DNA from: Roseateles oligotrophus
GTDB taxonomy: Bacteria; Pseudomonadota; Gammaproteobacteria; Burkholderiales; Burkholderiaceae_C
NCBI RefSeq assembly: GCF_025717515.1
Contig: NZ_JAJIRN010000003.1
Coordinates: 1-64,000 of the forward strand
DNA: 64,000 bases
Reading direction: 5' to 3'
Shown: piece by piece, positions 7,537 through 17,546 of the stretch
Numbering within the stretch: the stretch's first letter is position 1
How the letters are laid out: each line of letters begins with the position of its first letter
Position numbers and translations under genes: made by a program
Notes under the pieces: model-generated
Seen by the model: the letters and a program-made list of their open reading frames with translations, nothing else
Database searches by the model: none
Told to the model about the DNA's origin: nothing

Positions 7537-10259
7537 GTAGCGATCCTTTTCTAATTGCTGTAGGTATCATCGGCACACGAGACCTTACTGATGAACTCCT
7601 CAATGAGGTCATGGGTATGTTGCCAAAAGTCACACTTGATCTCGAAGTAGATGCGCTAACAAAAGTCCGAAAACAACTTGAAGCAATTATCGGAATAAGC
7701 ATGGTGACCGGACAGGGGCTCCATGGTGGCGAGCAGGAACCTTGGCTTGACGAGGTCAAAACAACAATCAAATGGACCTACTGGGACGCCTACTCTCACG
7801 AACTTAAATCAAACGGATTCGGAAAAGAAGTGATCAGAGTTCTTGATGAAGATACTCATAATATTCTGAATGAATGTGGCAATCCCAGCGTCGATGTCGG
7901 CTGGAGGGTCCAGGGACTCGTAATGGGCGATGTTCAATCCGGCAAGACTGCAAATTACTGTGGCTTAGTAAATAAGGCGGCCGATGCGGGTTACAAATTT
8001 GTTGTCCTGCTGACCGGAATGATCGAGGAGTTGCGCGCGCAGTCTCAGGAGCGGCTAGACAGTGGATTCGTTGGCCGTGACAGCAGAAGCATTTTCGAAG
8101 GCGAGCGGGAAAAAAAACCTATTGGTTCAGGACGATTCCGTTCTGTTGTTCCCAACGTGCTTACATCGATCGATTTTGACTTTCTGACAGCGAATAAAAA
8201 GGTACTTGGCGGGATACCGTTGGAAAATATAAGCGAACCAGTATTGCTTGTGATGAAAAAACACAGGTCTCCGCTTCAGAACCTTATTTCTTTTCTCGAC
8301 TCCCAGATGTCCAAGGGGAACAATCAGCTAGCATTGCCATTTCTCCTGATTGATGACGAGGCGGATAACGCATCTGTGAATTCAAAAAAAGACGAAGATC
8401 CTGCAACTATAAACAAGCTAATCCGCGAGGTACTTAGGCGTTTCGGCAGATCGACTTACGTCGCATATACTGCTACCCCCTTTGCAAATGTCTTTATAAA
8501 CCCTGACTACGACGACCTCTTTCCGTCGAACTTCGTCTACTCGTTGAACACCCCCACAAACTATATCGGGGCATCTTCAATTTTCACTGAGTCCGGCATC
8601 CATCAATATCAGGTGCAGGACATTACCGATGCAGATACTTCTTTTCCATATAAACACAGGAAAGATCAGTCTATCCACTCCTTGCCCGAATCGCTCTGCG
8701 AGGCAATTGAAACGTTTTTACTTTCCAGTGCCATTCGCGATTTAAGAAAGGAACCTCTCAGGCACCGGTCAATGCTTGTTAATGTGACCAGATTTACGGA
8801 TGTACAGGGTCGACTATCAGACTTGATAAAAAATTATCTGTATGCACTCACGGAGGAAATAAAACAATACCTCTCTGATGATGATCTGTGGGCGAAACAC
8901 TTAAAATTAAAGAGTTTGCACGCAACATGGCAGTTGCATTATGCGGAAAGCGAAGTATCTTGGGACGCGGTCAGGAAGGTTCTCTATGAATCCATTGCAT
9001 CCATAAAGGTTTTGACAATTAACCAAAAAAGCGAAGCAGTTGACCGACTGAATTACAAGGCGTATGAGAAATCCGAAAAAGGACGGCGAGTAATCGCAGT
9101 GGGAGGGTTGACGCTGTCTCGCGGATTGACGCTTTACGGCTTGAGCGTGAGCTACTTTTACAGAAACTCAAAGGCATACGACACTCTTCTCCAGATGGGG
9201 CGATGGTTCGGCTATCGAACTGGCTATGAGGATGTCTGCAGGATTTGGATGGATCCTGACGTGCAGGAATGGTTTTCCCACGTAGCGAATGTTGTGGGAG
9301 AACTAAAACTGGACATTCGGCGTATGCATGCCAACCGACAGCCGCCGAGCCGTTTTGGAATGAAGGTAAGGTCTCATCCTGATGCTTTGATAGTGACGGC
9401 ACTCAACAAGATGCGCAATGCCCAAGAGGTTGAGGTCGACGTTTCATACAGTGCATGCGGCGCGGAAACACCGTTCCTCCCCAAAAATACAGACGCAAAT
9501 GAGAAAAACCTAGCGTCTGTAAATAAATTTCTTTCTGGGTTACCGCCTGCCCAGACGGTTAAGAACAAGTGCATATGGAAAAATGTGTCAGCCACGCAAA
9601 TCGCCGGATTTCTGCATGGTCTTGAAATATCAAGCATGAATATGCCATTTATGACCGACATAACTGGTCGGGAGCGCCCGATTCTTTCATTTATCAGCGG
9701 AAATGAAATCGAGAGACTGGCTACATGGGATGTTTGCCTTCCCCAAGGCGAAGGGGCCCCCATAAGCGGATTTGTTGTACGGGATACCAACGGAGCTACC
9801 CGAGAAATCAAACCAAGAAACCGCCAATTTGAAAAGATTCCTGCCGGGTCGGACTACTTAAAGCTCAACAAGCAGCGTGTTGGAGAGATAGCGGATGAAA
9901 CCGTGGCTCTCGAAAAACGGGATATTGAACAAGCTCAAAAAGATTGGGAAGAGGAAAGAAAAGAAGACCCGGAAAAGGGAGAAACGGTGCCCGGCTCCCT
10001 GTATAGACGCTATAGAGAAAGGCCTTTGCTGACCATTCATCTTATTGAACCAAAAGATCCCAAAGATGTATCGAAGCGCAAAGACCGAATGATGATGGCG
10101 TCGGACATCGAGTCCAAAGTGCTGGTTGCGGTTGGTCTTTCTTTTCCACAATTCGAAGATGAAGACAAGTCAGCGCGTGTGCCGTATCGGCTCAATAAGG
10201 TTGCCTTGCGGGCTATGGGTTTGATCAATGATCAGGAGGACGAAGATGACGAGGATTGA
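7533..10259 (+). CDS. Z1-domain superfamily II helicase-like ATPase
   Basis: The 908-residue protein has Walker A at 131-139 (MGDVQSGKT), a DEAD-type Walker B at 274-278 (DDEAD), motif III at 313-318 (TATPFA), a GLTLSRGLTL segment at about 525-534, and the arginine finger-like QMGRWFGYR at 554-562. This is the arrangement of the endonuclease/helicase proteins carrying the Z1 domain. The C-terminal 300 residues hold no motif I know, ending in a charged acidic tail. Such proteins are thought to translocate on DNA in a restriction-like complex with the MORC-type ATPase and the PD-(D/E)XK protein. It starts with ATG overlapping the upstream stop and shares 14 bases with the next gene. Codon use is AT-richer than that of genes after 25 kb. 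Confidence 0.9.
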   Translation: MSSDPFLIAVGIIGTRDLTDELLNEVMGMLPKVTLDLEVDALTKVRKQLEAIIGISMVTGQGLHGGEQEPWLDEVKTTIKWTYWDAYSHELKSNGFGKEVIRVLDEDTHNILNECGNPSVDVGWRVQGLVMGDVQSGKTANYCGLVNKAADAGYKFVVLLTGMIEELRAQSQERLDSGFVGRDSRSIFEGEREKKPIGSGRFRSVVPNVLTSIDFDFLTANKKVLGGIPLENISEPVLLVMKKHRSPLQNLISFLDSQMSKGNNQLALPFLLIDDEADNASVNSKKDEDPATINKLIREVLRRFGRSTYVAYTATPFANVFINPDYDDLFPSNFVYSLNTPTNYIGASSIFTESGIHQYQVQDITDADTSFPYKHRKDQSIHSLPESLCEAIETFLLSSAIRDLRKEPLRHRSMLVNVTRFTDVQGRLSDLIKNYLYALTEEIKQYLSDDDLWAKHLKLKSLHATWQLHYAESEVSWDAVRKVLYESIASIKVLTINQKSEAVDRLNYKAYEKSEKGRRVIAVGGLTLSRGLTLYGLSVSYFYRNSKAYDTLLQMGRWFGYRTGYEDVCRIWMDPDVQEWFSHVANVVGELKLDIRRMHANRQPPSRFGMKVRSHPDALIVTALNKMRNAQEVEVDVSYSACGAETPFLPKNTDANEKNLASVNKFLSGLPPAQTVKNKCIWKNVSATQIAGFLHGLEISSMNMPFMTDITGRERPILSFISGNEIERLATWDVCLPQGEGAPISGFVVRDTNGATREIKPRNRQFEKIPAGSDYLKLNKQRVGEIADETVALEKRDIEQAQKDWEEERKEDPEKGETVPGSLYRRYRERPLLTIHLIEPKDPKDVSKRKDRMMMASDIESKVLVAVGLSFPQFEDEDKSARVPYRLNKVALRAMGLINDQEDEDDED

Positions 10260-11214
10260 GGAACTCTGGCGGGACGCCCTTCAGCAGGTGATAGTCAAAC
10301 CAATCGAAGCGGATGGATATCGTCTGACCAGAATGGCCCCGGAATCCCGCTTCGATATCTACGGAGGGGTGGACTCAACATCTTTCGTTCTACTTGCTGT
10401 TGGTATTCAAGCTCGCCCGCCCAACATAGCTACCGACTCGTCGTCACTTGATTATTTCAGGCAACAGCGCAAGGATGGTTCATGGCTTATGGTGCTTCGG
10501 CTGCGCCAGAATGGGCTTGAAACCGTTTTCGGAAGGTTATGTCAGGACCTCGTGGATGCCGCAGAAGGTGTACCAGATGAAAAAGCCCTAGTGAGTCTCT
10601 TCAGAGAACGGCTCAATCTCTGGAAAAAGCTATTTCAGCATAGCGGAAGCGGCTTTCTCCTAGCTCACGAAATCAAGGGTCTAATTGCCGAAATGCTCAC
10701 GCTCGAGATTTTGCTCCAACGTGGTGAAAGAGATCTGCTTGAAACGGTATCCGGCTGGGTTGGACCACTTGGCTCTGACCAAGATTTCGTGTATTCAGAT
10801 CAAGCAATCGAAGTGAAGGCAGTGGGACTAGGGGTCGATAGCATATCAATTTCATCGCTGGATCAGCTACACAGTGAGGTGAGAATGCATCTGGTTCTTG
10901 CTACGCTCAGGTTAGCAACTCCAGGGGAGCACTGCGCCATCGGCCTAAATGGCCTAACCGCAAGAATAGAAGGCCTGATAGCCGAGAGTCCCGAAGCACT
11001 CAATACATTCAAGGATCGACTTCTCGAAGCTCGCTATGTCGAACACGAATTTTATGACACGATTTTGTTCGAGCCTACGTCAATTGATTGCTACGCGATT
11101 ACGGATGAATTCCCGAAACTGATTCGGGCCATGGTTCCCAAAGGCATTGGCAGCGCTACTTATTCGATAGGAATAGATTGGATTAAGGATTTCAGAAGCG
11201 ACATGCCAACATGA
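10246..11214 (+). CDS. PD-(D/E)XK motif protein (DUF4420-type)
   Basis: The 322-residue product carries a restriction-nuclease-like core. A conserved helix (HEIKGLIAEMLTLEIL, residues 141-156) precedes D178/D180 in GSDQDF and the paired E189-x-K191 in AIEVKA. This matches the PD-(D/E)XK nuclease pattern of the DUF4420 family found beside Z1 and AIPR genes. It is the probable DNA-cleaving subunit of this locus, although cleavage is inferred from the fold only. The start at 10246 is preferred over an ATG at 10228 because AGGAGG lies at 10234-10239, six bases before it. It overlaps the Z1 gene by 14 bases and the AIPR start by 4. Confidence 0.85.
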   Translation: MTRIEELWRDALQQVIVKPIEADGYRLTRMAPESRFDIYGGVDSTSFVLLAVGIQARPPNIATDSSSLDYFRQQRKDGSWLMVLRLRQNGLETVFGRLCQDLVDAAEGVPDEKALVSLFRERLNLWKKLFQHSGSGFLLAHEIKGLIAEMLTLEILLQRGERDLLETVSGWVGPLGSDQDFVYSDQAIEVKAVGLGVDSISISSLDQLHSEVRMHLVLATLRLATPGEHCAIGLNGLTARIEGLIAESPEALNTFKDRLLEARYVEHEFYDTILFEPTSIDCYAITDEFPKLIRAMVPKGIGSATYSIGIDWIKDFRSDMPT

Positions 11215-13346
11215 TGGACGACAAGACTTTCTTGGATGAACTCAGGCAGATTGTCATCCGTCGTGCTACGGTCATGCACCTCGTAGATACGATGGCATTT
11301 GTTTCGGAAGTCGCTGAACGCTTGGAAGACGACCCTGTGTTCGGGGAACTTGTTCCTCTCGAGTTTTCTGGAACAGGTAGCAGGAACAGGCAGCTAAGGG
11401 TTCATGGTTTTACTAGATTGGATGAATCAGACGGGACTATAGGGCTTGTGATTGGCAAGTGGTCCGACGCTGATGAACCCGGGACCCTTACCACTCAATC
11501 GGTAAACCAGCTAACAGGCTGGCTGGAAAGCTTCGTTGCTGAGGCAATTGAATCCAAACTAAGTGAGCGGATAGCCGAAGTTAATTCAGCTTACGAACTT
11601 GCCTGTCAGCTACAGGATCAAGGTAAGAGGATTAATCGAATCCGCTTGCATGTTTTTTCCAACCAATCGTTGTCACAGAAATTCAAAGAAGAGCAGTTTG
11701 GGACAGTCGCTGGAATTCCGATTGAAAGGCACATATGGGATCTTCAGCGGCTGAAGGCTACGTACGAGTCATCTCGGGAGCGGGAAGCTGTTCAGATATC
11801 TTTGGCCGAATTCGGATCCAATGGCATTCCCTGCCTAGAGGCAGCGCGCACCGACAGTCTGCGTTCTTTTTTATGCGTTATGGACGCAACGTTACTTGCG
11901 GACCTCTTCGAACACTATGGAAGCCGCCTTCTAGAGGGTAACGTGCGCTCATTCCTTGGAATGAAAGGCGGGGTCAACAAGGGTATTCGTTCAACGATTC
12001 AGGATTCCCCATCATTATTCTTTGCTTATAACAATGGTATTGCTGCGACAGCGGCCAATCTGACCGTTCAGAATGTCGATGGCCGTCATCTTCTGACCGG
12101 AATGATCGATTTTCAGATTGTCAACGGTGGGCAGACTACCGCAAGCATTCTCAATGCAAGGAAGAAGGATCGACTGTCGCTTAGTGGAGTAACCATTCAG
12201 ATGAAACTGACAGAGGTTAGCCGGGAAGATGCTCACGATCTTATTCCGAAGATTGCCCAGTTTGCCAACACGCAGAACAAAATCGATCCTGCTGACTTTT
12301 TTGCTAATCACCCATTTCACATAAAGATTGCCGAAATATCGCGCAGACTCCAAGTGCCTGCGAAAGCTGGCGCAAGAATCCAAAGTAAATGGTTCTATGA
12401 GCGCTCGCGTGGACAATTTCAAAGCGAGCGTTTGTATCTAACTAAGGCGAAGAAGGACGCCTTCGATTTAGAGTATCCAACGGAACAATTGATCAATAAA
12501 ACTGAGCTAGCAAAATATGACAGCGTCTGGCGAGAGAAGCCCCATTGGGTAAGCTTGGCAGCACAGAAGAACTTCACAAAATTTGCGGATCAATTTTCGA
12601 ATAAGAATATTGAAGTCTCTGAGAGAGAATTCTGGGATACGATTAGTCCAAACTATGGGGAGTCGTACTATCGGCATATGGTATCGGTGGCTATTTTGTG
12701 GAGGCGGGTCGAAATAATAGTTTCCGCGGGCCGTGGAGGTTGGTATCTTGGTGGGTATCGACCTCAGATTGTCGCGTATTCACTTTCTCTATTGTTCCAT
12801 TCGCTGCGATGCTTTGGGCGCCAATTAAATCTGAGTCAGGTATGGGCTAAACAAGGAATCGACAGCAGTCTCGAAGATTGCCTCCGCAATATCGCAATAG
12901 AGGCTCAGGCGGTGATTCTCAATCCACCGGCAGGCATGACAAACGTCGGTGAATGGGCAAAGAAAGAGGCTTGCTGGGAAAATGTAAAGCAGCTGACCAT
13001 ACACAACAGTGATCACATGGAGCAGTGGGCTGTCAGCAAAGAAGAATTCAATAGGACCATGGCCGACGGGAGGAAGCTGGGGAAGCAGGACGACGGCATC
13101 ACTTTACAGAAAAGAGTCTTGCAATTGACGACGAGTGGATATTGGTCGGCATTGCTCAAATGGACACAGGTGTCTGCGCTACTCCTTCCCGTTGAACGCA
13201 CTCTGGTCATCAAAGCCAGTACAACGCATGGGTTCATGAAAGTCAATGTCGAAAAAGACTGGCGGAAGCTTCTTGAAATTCAGCATCGGTGTGAAGAAGA
13301 GGGATTCAGACCTCCACAAGTCGGGATCGACTTACTTGCAGACTAA
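11211..13346 (+). CDS. AIPR-family (abortive infection phage resistance) protein
   Basis: The 711-residue protein contains the AIPR signature at residues 236-280: YGSRLLEGNVRSFLG, GVNKGIRSTI and FFAYNNGIAATA. These are followed by FQIVNGGQTTASI near 304 and IAQFANTQNKI near 350. Members of this family were first linked to phage abortive infection in lactococci and recur in restriction-modification-like islands, but their biochemical activity is not established. Two ATGs (11211 and 11214) overlap the upstream stop. It is the last gene of the four-gene operon. Beyond its stop lie about 90 bases and then the left end of the IS66 element, so the insertion has not damaged the coding region. Confidence 0.88.
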   Translation: MMDDKTFLDELRQIVIRRATVMHLVDTMAFVSEVAERLEDDPVFGELVPLEFSGTGSRNRQLRVHGFTRLDESDGTIGLVIGKWSDADEPGTLTTQSVNQLTGWLESFVAEAIESKLSERIAEVNSAYELACQLQDQGKRINRIRLHVFSNQSLSQKFKEEQFGTVAGIPIERHIWDLQRLKATYESSREREAVQISLAEFGSNGIPCLEAARTDSLRSFLCVMDATLLADLFEHYGSRLLEGNVRSFLGMKGGVNKGIRSTIQDSPSLFFAYNNGIAATAANLTVQNVDGRHLLTGMIDFQIVNGGQTTASILNARKKDRLSLSGVTIQMKLTEVSREDAHDLIPKIAQFANTQNKIDPADFFANHPFHIKIAEISRRLQVPAKAGARIQSKWFYERSRGQFQSERLYLTKAKKDAFDLEYPTEQLINKTELAKYDSVWREKPHWVSLAAQKNFTKFADQFSNKNIEVSEREFWDTISPNYGESYYRHMVSVAILWRRVEIIVSAGRGGWYLGGYRPQIVAYSLSLLFHSLRCFGRQLNLSQVWAKQGIDSSLEDCLRNIAIEAQAVILNPPAGMTNVGEWAKKEACWENVKQLTIHNSDHMEQWAVSKEEFNRTMADGRKLGKQDDGITLQKRVLQLTTSGYWSALLKWTQVSALLLPVERTLVIKASTTHGFMKVNVEKDWRKLLEIQHRCEEEGFRPPQVGIDLLAD

Positions 13347-13565
13347 CGCCCGGCTTGGTACTCAAGAGTTGTGAGTAAGCCCTTGTCAGAGGTTGCCGCC
13401 TAGCGTTGCCAAGATATTGGTTATATCCGACGTGATGAAATAAGCGGGGTGAACCTATGCACACTTAGAAGGCCGTTGCAGCCTTCGATTCAAGTTCATT
13501 GACCCAGGTTTGTATGCGTCCAGCGAAGTCATCTTGACGAGTCGCCCAGCTGCGCGCTGCCCGAG

Positions 13566-15086
13566 TTACGTGGGCTGAATCCAGCGATGCGGCAGCAACT
13601 CCGCTACTCGGCTGGCCGGTTGTGTTGGCAGCCTGGTCAGCACGTCCTTCAGGTAAGCCCACGGCTCCACACCATTGAGCTTGGCGGACTGGATCAAACT
13701 CATCACGGCCGCCGCTCGCTTGCCCGCTCGCAAGCTGCCGGCGAAGAGCCAATTCGAGCGCCCAAGCGCCACTGGCCTGATTCGATTCTCGACCCAATTG
13801 TTGTCAATGGGCAGCATGGCGTCATCAACGTAACGCGTTAGCGCCACCCAGCGTTTGAGGCTGTAGTCGATGGCCTTGGCTGTGGCCGAGCCGTCGGGCA
13901 CTTTCTGCCGATGCAGCGCAAGCCAACGGTGCAAGGCATCGACGACCGGTTTGGCTTGGGCTTGCCTGGTCTGCAAACGCTGTTCGGGCGATGCGTCCCG
14001 CGCTTCTCGCTCAATCTCGTACAACTGGCCGAAGTGGCTCAGCGCCTGCTCGGCGATTTCGCTGCGGTGGTTAGCCCACAGCTCATAGAACTTGCGCCGC
14101 GCGTGGGCCATGCAACCCACCTCCGTCACACCCTTGGCGAGCAGGGCCTTGTAGCCTGAGTAGTCGTCACATACCAGCGCACCGCGCCATGCGCTCTCGC
14201 CAGGGTGCCCCAGGAACTCCATCGCGTGCTTGCCGGCCCGGCTCTCGGCGAAGTCGTAGACGACGATGCGACTGTCTTCGAATTGGCCTGTGCAGTAGCT
14301 CCATAGATAGGCACGGTGCGTTTTGCCGGCACCGGGATCGAGCATCGCCACCGGGGTTTCATCCGCATGCAGCACCTGGTGGCTGAGCATCTCGGCCTTG
14401 AGTGCGTCCACCAGCGGCTGCGACTGCACACCGCATGCGCCGACCCAGGCCGCCAAGGTTGAACGCGGCAGCGTCACGCCGCTGCGGGCATAAATGCCTT
14501 CTTGCCTGTACAACGGCTGATGGTCAGCGTATTTGGCGACCAGCACCTGCGCGAGCAGGCCGGCGGTCGGAATGCCTTTGTCGATCACATGCGCTTCGAC
14601 CGGCGCTTGCACCAAGCGCTCACACTGGGCGCACGCCCACTTGCCGCGGATGTGCCGCTCGACCGTGAACACGCCAGGAGCGTAGTCCAGCTTCTCGGCG
14701 ACGTCCTCGCCGATGCGCTTCATCTGGCAGCCACAAGCGCAGCGGGTGCTGTCGGGTTCGTGGCGGAACTCGCGGCGCGGCAGCTCCGCCGGCAGGGCCT
14801 GACGCTTGGGTGTTTGCCGGGCAGGCACTGCGGGCTTGCTGGCGAGCTGTTGCAGCTCGCTTTGCACCGCCTCCAAATCCTCATCGACCGCGTCTTCGAG
14901 CAAGCTTCGCTGGTCGCCCTGGAACACCTCACTGCTGGCGGCGAACTTCATCCGCTTGAGCACCGCGTTCTCGTGCGTAAGCTTGTCGATGGTGGCCTGC
15001 TTGTAGCGCACTTCGCTCAGCAGTCGCGCCGTCAACTCGCGCAACTGCGCGGGTGTCAGGGTATCGAGCTGGGCTTCGTGAATCAC
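13566..15086 (-). CDS. tnpC: IS66 transposase TnpC
   Basis: This is the 506-residue DDE transposase of IS66 elements. It has an N-terminal coiled-coil segment (about residues 12-50), a zinc-ribbon-like region with paired cysteines (CACGC, CAQCE), and the catalytic core with HADETPVAMLDPG, LVCDDYSGYK and, near the C-terminus, DNNWVENRIRP. It ends with the IS66 C-terminal segment (RAAAVMSLIQSAKLNG). The length matches intact family members and no interruption is seen, so the element may be active. It is transcribed after tnpA and tnpB. Confidence 0.95.
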   Translation of the reverse strand: MIHEAQLDTLTPAQLRELTARLLSEVRYKQATIDKLTHENAVLKRMKFAASSEVFQGDQRSLLEDAVDEDLEAVQSELQQLASKPAVPARQTPKRQALPAELPRREFRHEPDSTRCACGCQMKRIGEDVAEKLDYAPGVFTVERHIRGKWACAQCERLVQAPVEAHVIDKGIPTAGLLAQVLVAKYADHQPLYRQEGIYARSGVTLPRSTLAAWVGACGVQSQPLVDALKAEMLSHQVLHADETPVAMLDPGAGKTHRAYLWSYCTGQFEDSRIVVYDFAESRAGKHAMEFLGHPGESAWRGALVCDDYSGYKALLAKGVTEVGCMAHARRKFYELWANHRSEIAEQALSHFGQLYEIEREARDASPEQRLQTRQAQAKPVVDALHRWLALHRQKVPDGSATAKAIDYSLKRWVALTRYVDDAMLPIDNNWVENRIRPVALGRSNWLFAGSLRAGKRAAAVMSLIQSAKLNGVEPWAYLKDVLTRLPTQPASRVAELLPHRWIQPT

Positions 15087-15143
15087 GGGAACGAATGTTG
15101 CCCGCTTCGATGGCCCCAGACATCGGCATTTACAGCAATTGCG

Positions 15144-15476
15144 CTACAGCACGCGGATGATCCCAGCCTCGCCCATCATCTGCCAGGGCAGACCCAGCAC
15201 CAAGGCATCCAGTTGCGAGCGACTCAGACTCAGCGTACCTTCCACGTTATGGGGCCAGACAAACTTGCCCCGGTTGAGATGCCGGGCTGCCAACCAGACG
15301 CCGACGCCGTCATGCACCAACACCTTCATGCGGTTGGCGCGGGCGTTAGCGAAGAGGTAGGCCGTGTGGGGATGGGCGGCGCCGAAGACCTTGACCACAC
15401 GCGCCAATGCGGTCTCGGTGCCGGCCCGCATGTCCATCGGCTCGACGGCCATCCACACGGCGTCGATGCGGATCAA
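15144..15476 (-). CDS. tnpB: IS66 accessory protein TnpB
   Basis: This is the roughly 110-residue IS66 Orf2 protein, with the family signature AVEPMDMRAGTETAL and LFANARANRMKVLVHDG. It is required with TnpA for IS66 transposition in characterised relatives, though its molecular role is unclear. The TTG start at 15476 overlaps the tnpA stop (TTGA), a translational coupling typical of the family. The C-terminal part is intact (LSRSQLDALVLGLPWQ). Confidence 0.9.
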   Translation of the reverse strand: MIRIDAVWMAVEPMDMRAGTETALARVVKVFGAAHPHTAYLFANARANRMKVLVHDGVGVWLAARHLNRGKFVWPHNVEGTLSLSRSQLDALVLGLPWQMMGEAGIIRVL

Positions 15477-15829
15477 CGCAGCAGCTCTCGGGTCCAGACG
15501 GCGAACTCGGCTGCCGCCGACGCCGGCCAATTGATCGTCATGGCAAGGGATCCCCGGCGCAGCTCGACCCGAATATCTCCGTTGACAACGGGCGCCGACG
15601 GAGGGGCAAGCGACACCGGAATGAACCCGCTTGAATTCGAGGGAAATGATGGACTGGCTTCACGCTGCAGTTGTCGCCAGCCATGCACGATGTTGGCATT
15701 GATGCCGTGCGACATCGCCACCCTGGCCACTGAGGCTCCCGCCTCGTTGCATTCGGCAACGACTTTGGCCTTGAGCTCAGCGCTGTATTGCCGCCGTCTA
15801 ACGATCTTCTCTGTTGCCATCATGTCCAT
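15473..15829 (-). CDS. tnpA: IS66 accessory protein TnpA
   Basis: The 118-residue protein has the basic N-terminal helix-turn-helix region of IS66 Orf1 proteins (RRQYSAELKAKVVAEC, then VARVAMSHGINANIVHGW). It ends in a variable proline/serine-rich linker and a short C-terminal strand-rich part. It is the first gene of the IS operon and overlaps tnpB by four bases. The alternative start two codons later (MATEKIV) is equally plausible. Confidence 0.9.
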   Translation of the reverse strand: MDMMATEKIVRRRQYSAELKAKVVAECNEAGASVARVAMSHGINANIVHGWRQLQREASPSFPSNSSGFIPVSLAPPSAPVVNGDIRVELRRGSLAMTINWPASAAAEFAVWTRELLR

Positions 15830-15950
15830 CTATTGCTAAGTGGACGTGATCCTTACAGACCGGACAGGCTCATTCAAGATGGGTTCACCGGACGCATACC
15901 CAGGTTTTGCACTTGGGAATAGAAATCGTTTTTTCGTTTCTGCAATACAA

Positions 15951-17546
15951 CTACTTTGATGTACAAACTGGACGCTTCGCCAGTGCTGGGATACGCCGAA
16001 CGGTGGCCTGTTTTTTTTCCTCTATGGTGGGCTTGGTTCGTTTTTCCATCAAGCCAAAAACGATGGATCCCAGCTTGTATGCGAGCAAAGGCGGAACAGC
16101 ATTGCCGACCTGTGTATACCGCTCTGTGCGATTCCCTTCGAAGAAATAGTCATCGGGAAAAGTCTGCAGGCGTGCAGCTTCGCGTACGGTCAAGCTACGG
16201 CACTGTGAAGGGTCGTAATGGATGTAGTAGTGCCCGTCCTTCGCTATGTGCGAGACGATGGTCGACGATGGTTCGTTTTCACATTGCACGCGGAATCTAT
16301 CTTTGAACGGAATAGATGTTTTGCCTTCTGCTGCAACCGCATTCTTGTGATCCGGCAACAGAGCAGGTGGGTATGAACCCAGCCGAGGGGATCGGCCATG
16401 TAGCTTTGTGAAGCTAGCGGCGAACAGATATCGTGAAAGATCCGAGTCCATGTGTGCTCGTGACTCGTGGTGCGATATGCCACCAAAGTCGGGTCTGACG
16501 ACCCAGTCAGCCAATTCTTGTGGTGCTGGTCGCCTTTTTGGTGGATAAGGGAAGAAACTTGAGCCCGAAGACTCCGGGGCACGCCCAGAATGTGCAGCAG
16601 CATCCATGCAATCGACCATATTCTGGACTTCACTGGTATCCCAATCTTCTATCAGTGCAGCTGAGTTCTTGAGTATCGAGCGCCAGTTTTCGAGGGTGTC
16701 TTCCGTGCGGGACAGTCTGCTGCGAATCCTGGGCAAATCGCCTATTGCCTCTTTGACGCCTACATGCGGCGTTGTTTCGCGAAGCAAGGTATGAGCCGAG
16801 AAGCCGAGTCCTTTGCGCACGCCGAACAGGATGATGCGATGCCGGGTTTGCGGAATGCCGAATCGTTCAGTCTCGATCACGTAATCTTCAGGTGCCAACA
16901 CCTCGCTCTTTGTGAATGAGCGAATCTCGTATTCAGTGCCTGGTTCCGGGCATGAAAGATCGGCCAAAATTCGGTCAAACATATGGGCACCGGAATGCTT
17001 GGAGGTCAGCAGTCCTTTCACGTTTTCCATAACGAAAACCGCAGGCTTGTGTACCCTGATGATTCTCAGGTACTCCCTGTAGAGGAAGTGCTTTTCGTCG
17101 GCTTGGAAGTTGACGTCGTTTGTGCGTCTCGCCCGCCCGGCGAGAGAATAGGCTTGGCAGGGCGGGCCGCCGATCAGAAGCCAATCCTGTCGACCCTTTA
17201 AGACGGCACTGATCTCCGCGTCGATCTGGGCCTCGCTTGTCTTGCCGAGTTCGTATGCCCGGGCTTCCTTGCCCGCATGCGCAAAAGCAGCTGCAACTGT
17301 GGGGATCGACTGGAATTCATCCGCAGATATTTCGCCGCGCGCGTACGCGTAGTAATGCTCAATGGCGGGCGTGCCTTTCAGCAAACGATACACAGAGCGC
17401 AGGGTCAAAGTTTTGTGCGCGCTGGCTTCCTTCTCGATCGATAAACCAATGCGGAAGGCGGGCTTGCCGTCGTGGTCCAGAACGGAGGAAAAACCTTCTC
17501 CAAGTCCTCCCGGGCCAGCGAATAAGTCAATGATAGGAATAGGCAT
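15951..17546 (-). CDS. DNA (cytosine-5) methyltransferase
   Basis: The 531-residue protein has the ordered C5-methyltransferase motifs: I (IDLFAGPGGLGEGF, residues 6-19), IV with the catalytic cysteine (GGPPCQAYSLAGR), VI (VFVMENVKGL), VIII (QTRHRIILFG), IX (REAARLQTFPD) and X (QVGNAVPPLLA). The target recognition region between VIII and IX is about 190 residues. It transfers methyl groups from S-adenosylmethionine to cytosine C5. Within this locus it most likely protects host DNA from the restriction-like complex encoded by the convergent operon; the recognition site cannot be read from sequence. It is the last gene of a minus-strand operon behind vsr. Confidence 0.93.
   Translation of the reverse strand: MPIPIIDLFAGPGGLGEGFSSVLDHDGKPAFRIGLSIEKEASAHKTLTLRSVYRLLKGTPAIEHYYAYARGEISADEFQSIPTVAAAFAHAGKEARAYELGKTSEAQIDAEISAVLKGRQDWLLIGGPPCQAYSLAGRARRTNDVNFQADEKHFLYREYLRIIRVHKPAVFVMENVKGLLTSKHSGAHMFDRILADLSCPEPGTEYEIRSFTKSEVLAPEDYVIETERFGIPQTRHRIILFGVRKGLGFSAHTLLRETTPHVGVKEAIGDLPRIRSRLSRTEDTLENWRSILKNSAALIEDWDTSEVQNMVDCMDAAAHSGRAPESSGSSFFPYPPKRRPAPQELADWVVRPDFGGISHHESRAHMDSDLSRYLFAASFTKLHGRSPRLGSYPPALLPDHKNAVAAEGKTSIPFKDRFRVQCENEPSSTIVSHIAKDGHYYIHYDPSQCRSLTVREAARLQTFPDDYFFEGNRTERYTQVGNAVPPLLAYKLGSIVFGLMEKRTKPTIEEKKQATVRRIPALAKRPVCTSK

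Larger units (their letters stand above)
13441..15897 (-). mobile_element. IS66-family insertion sequence
   Basis: The element carries the full tnpA-tnpB-tnpC set on the minus strand. Near the two outer edges lie GGTGAACC (13448-13455) and its complement GGTTCACC (15882-15889), set in partly matching flanks (AAGCGG against GCGTCCGG). I take these to be the inverted-repeat ends, so the boundaries are good to roughly five bases. I could not identify a convincing 8-bp target duplication. It sits between the convergent AIPR and methyltransferase genes without breaking either. Confidence 0.75.

Noticed and set aside
14502-15839. 445-codon open frame on the plus strand through IS66
   Set aside because: The minus strand carries the three canonical IS66 genes; the plus-strand frame has no family features.
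13425-15910. 8-bp target duplication around IS66
   Set aside because: Flanks at the inferred ends (ending GTGATGAA on the left, CCAGGTTT on the right) do not match, so no duplication is claimed.
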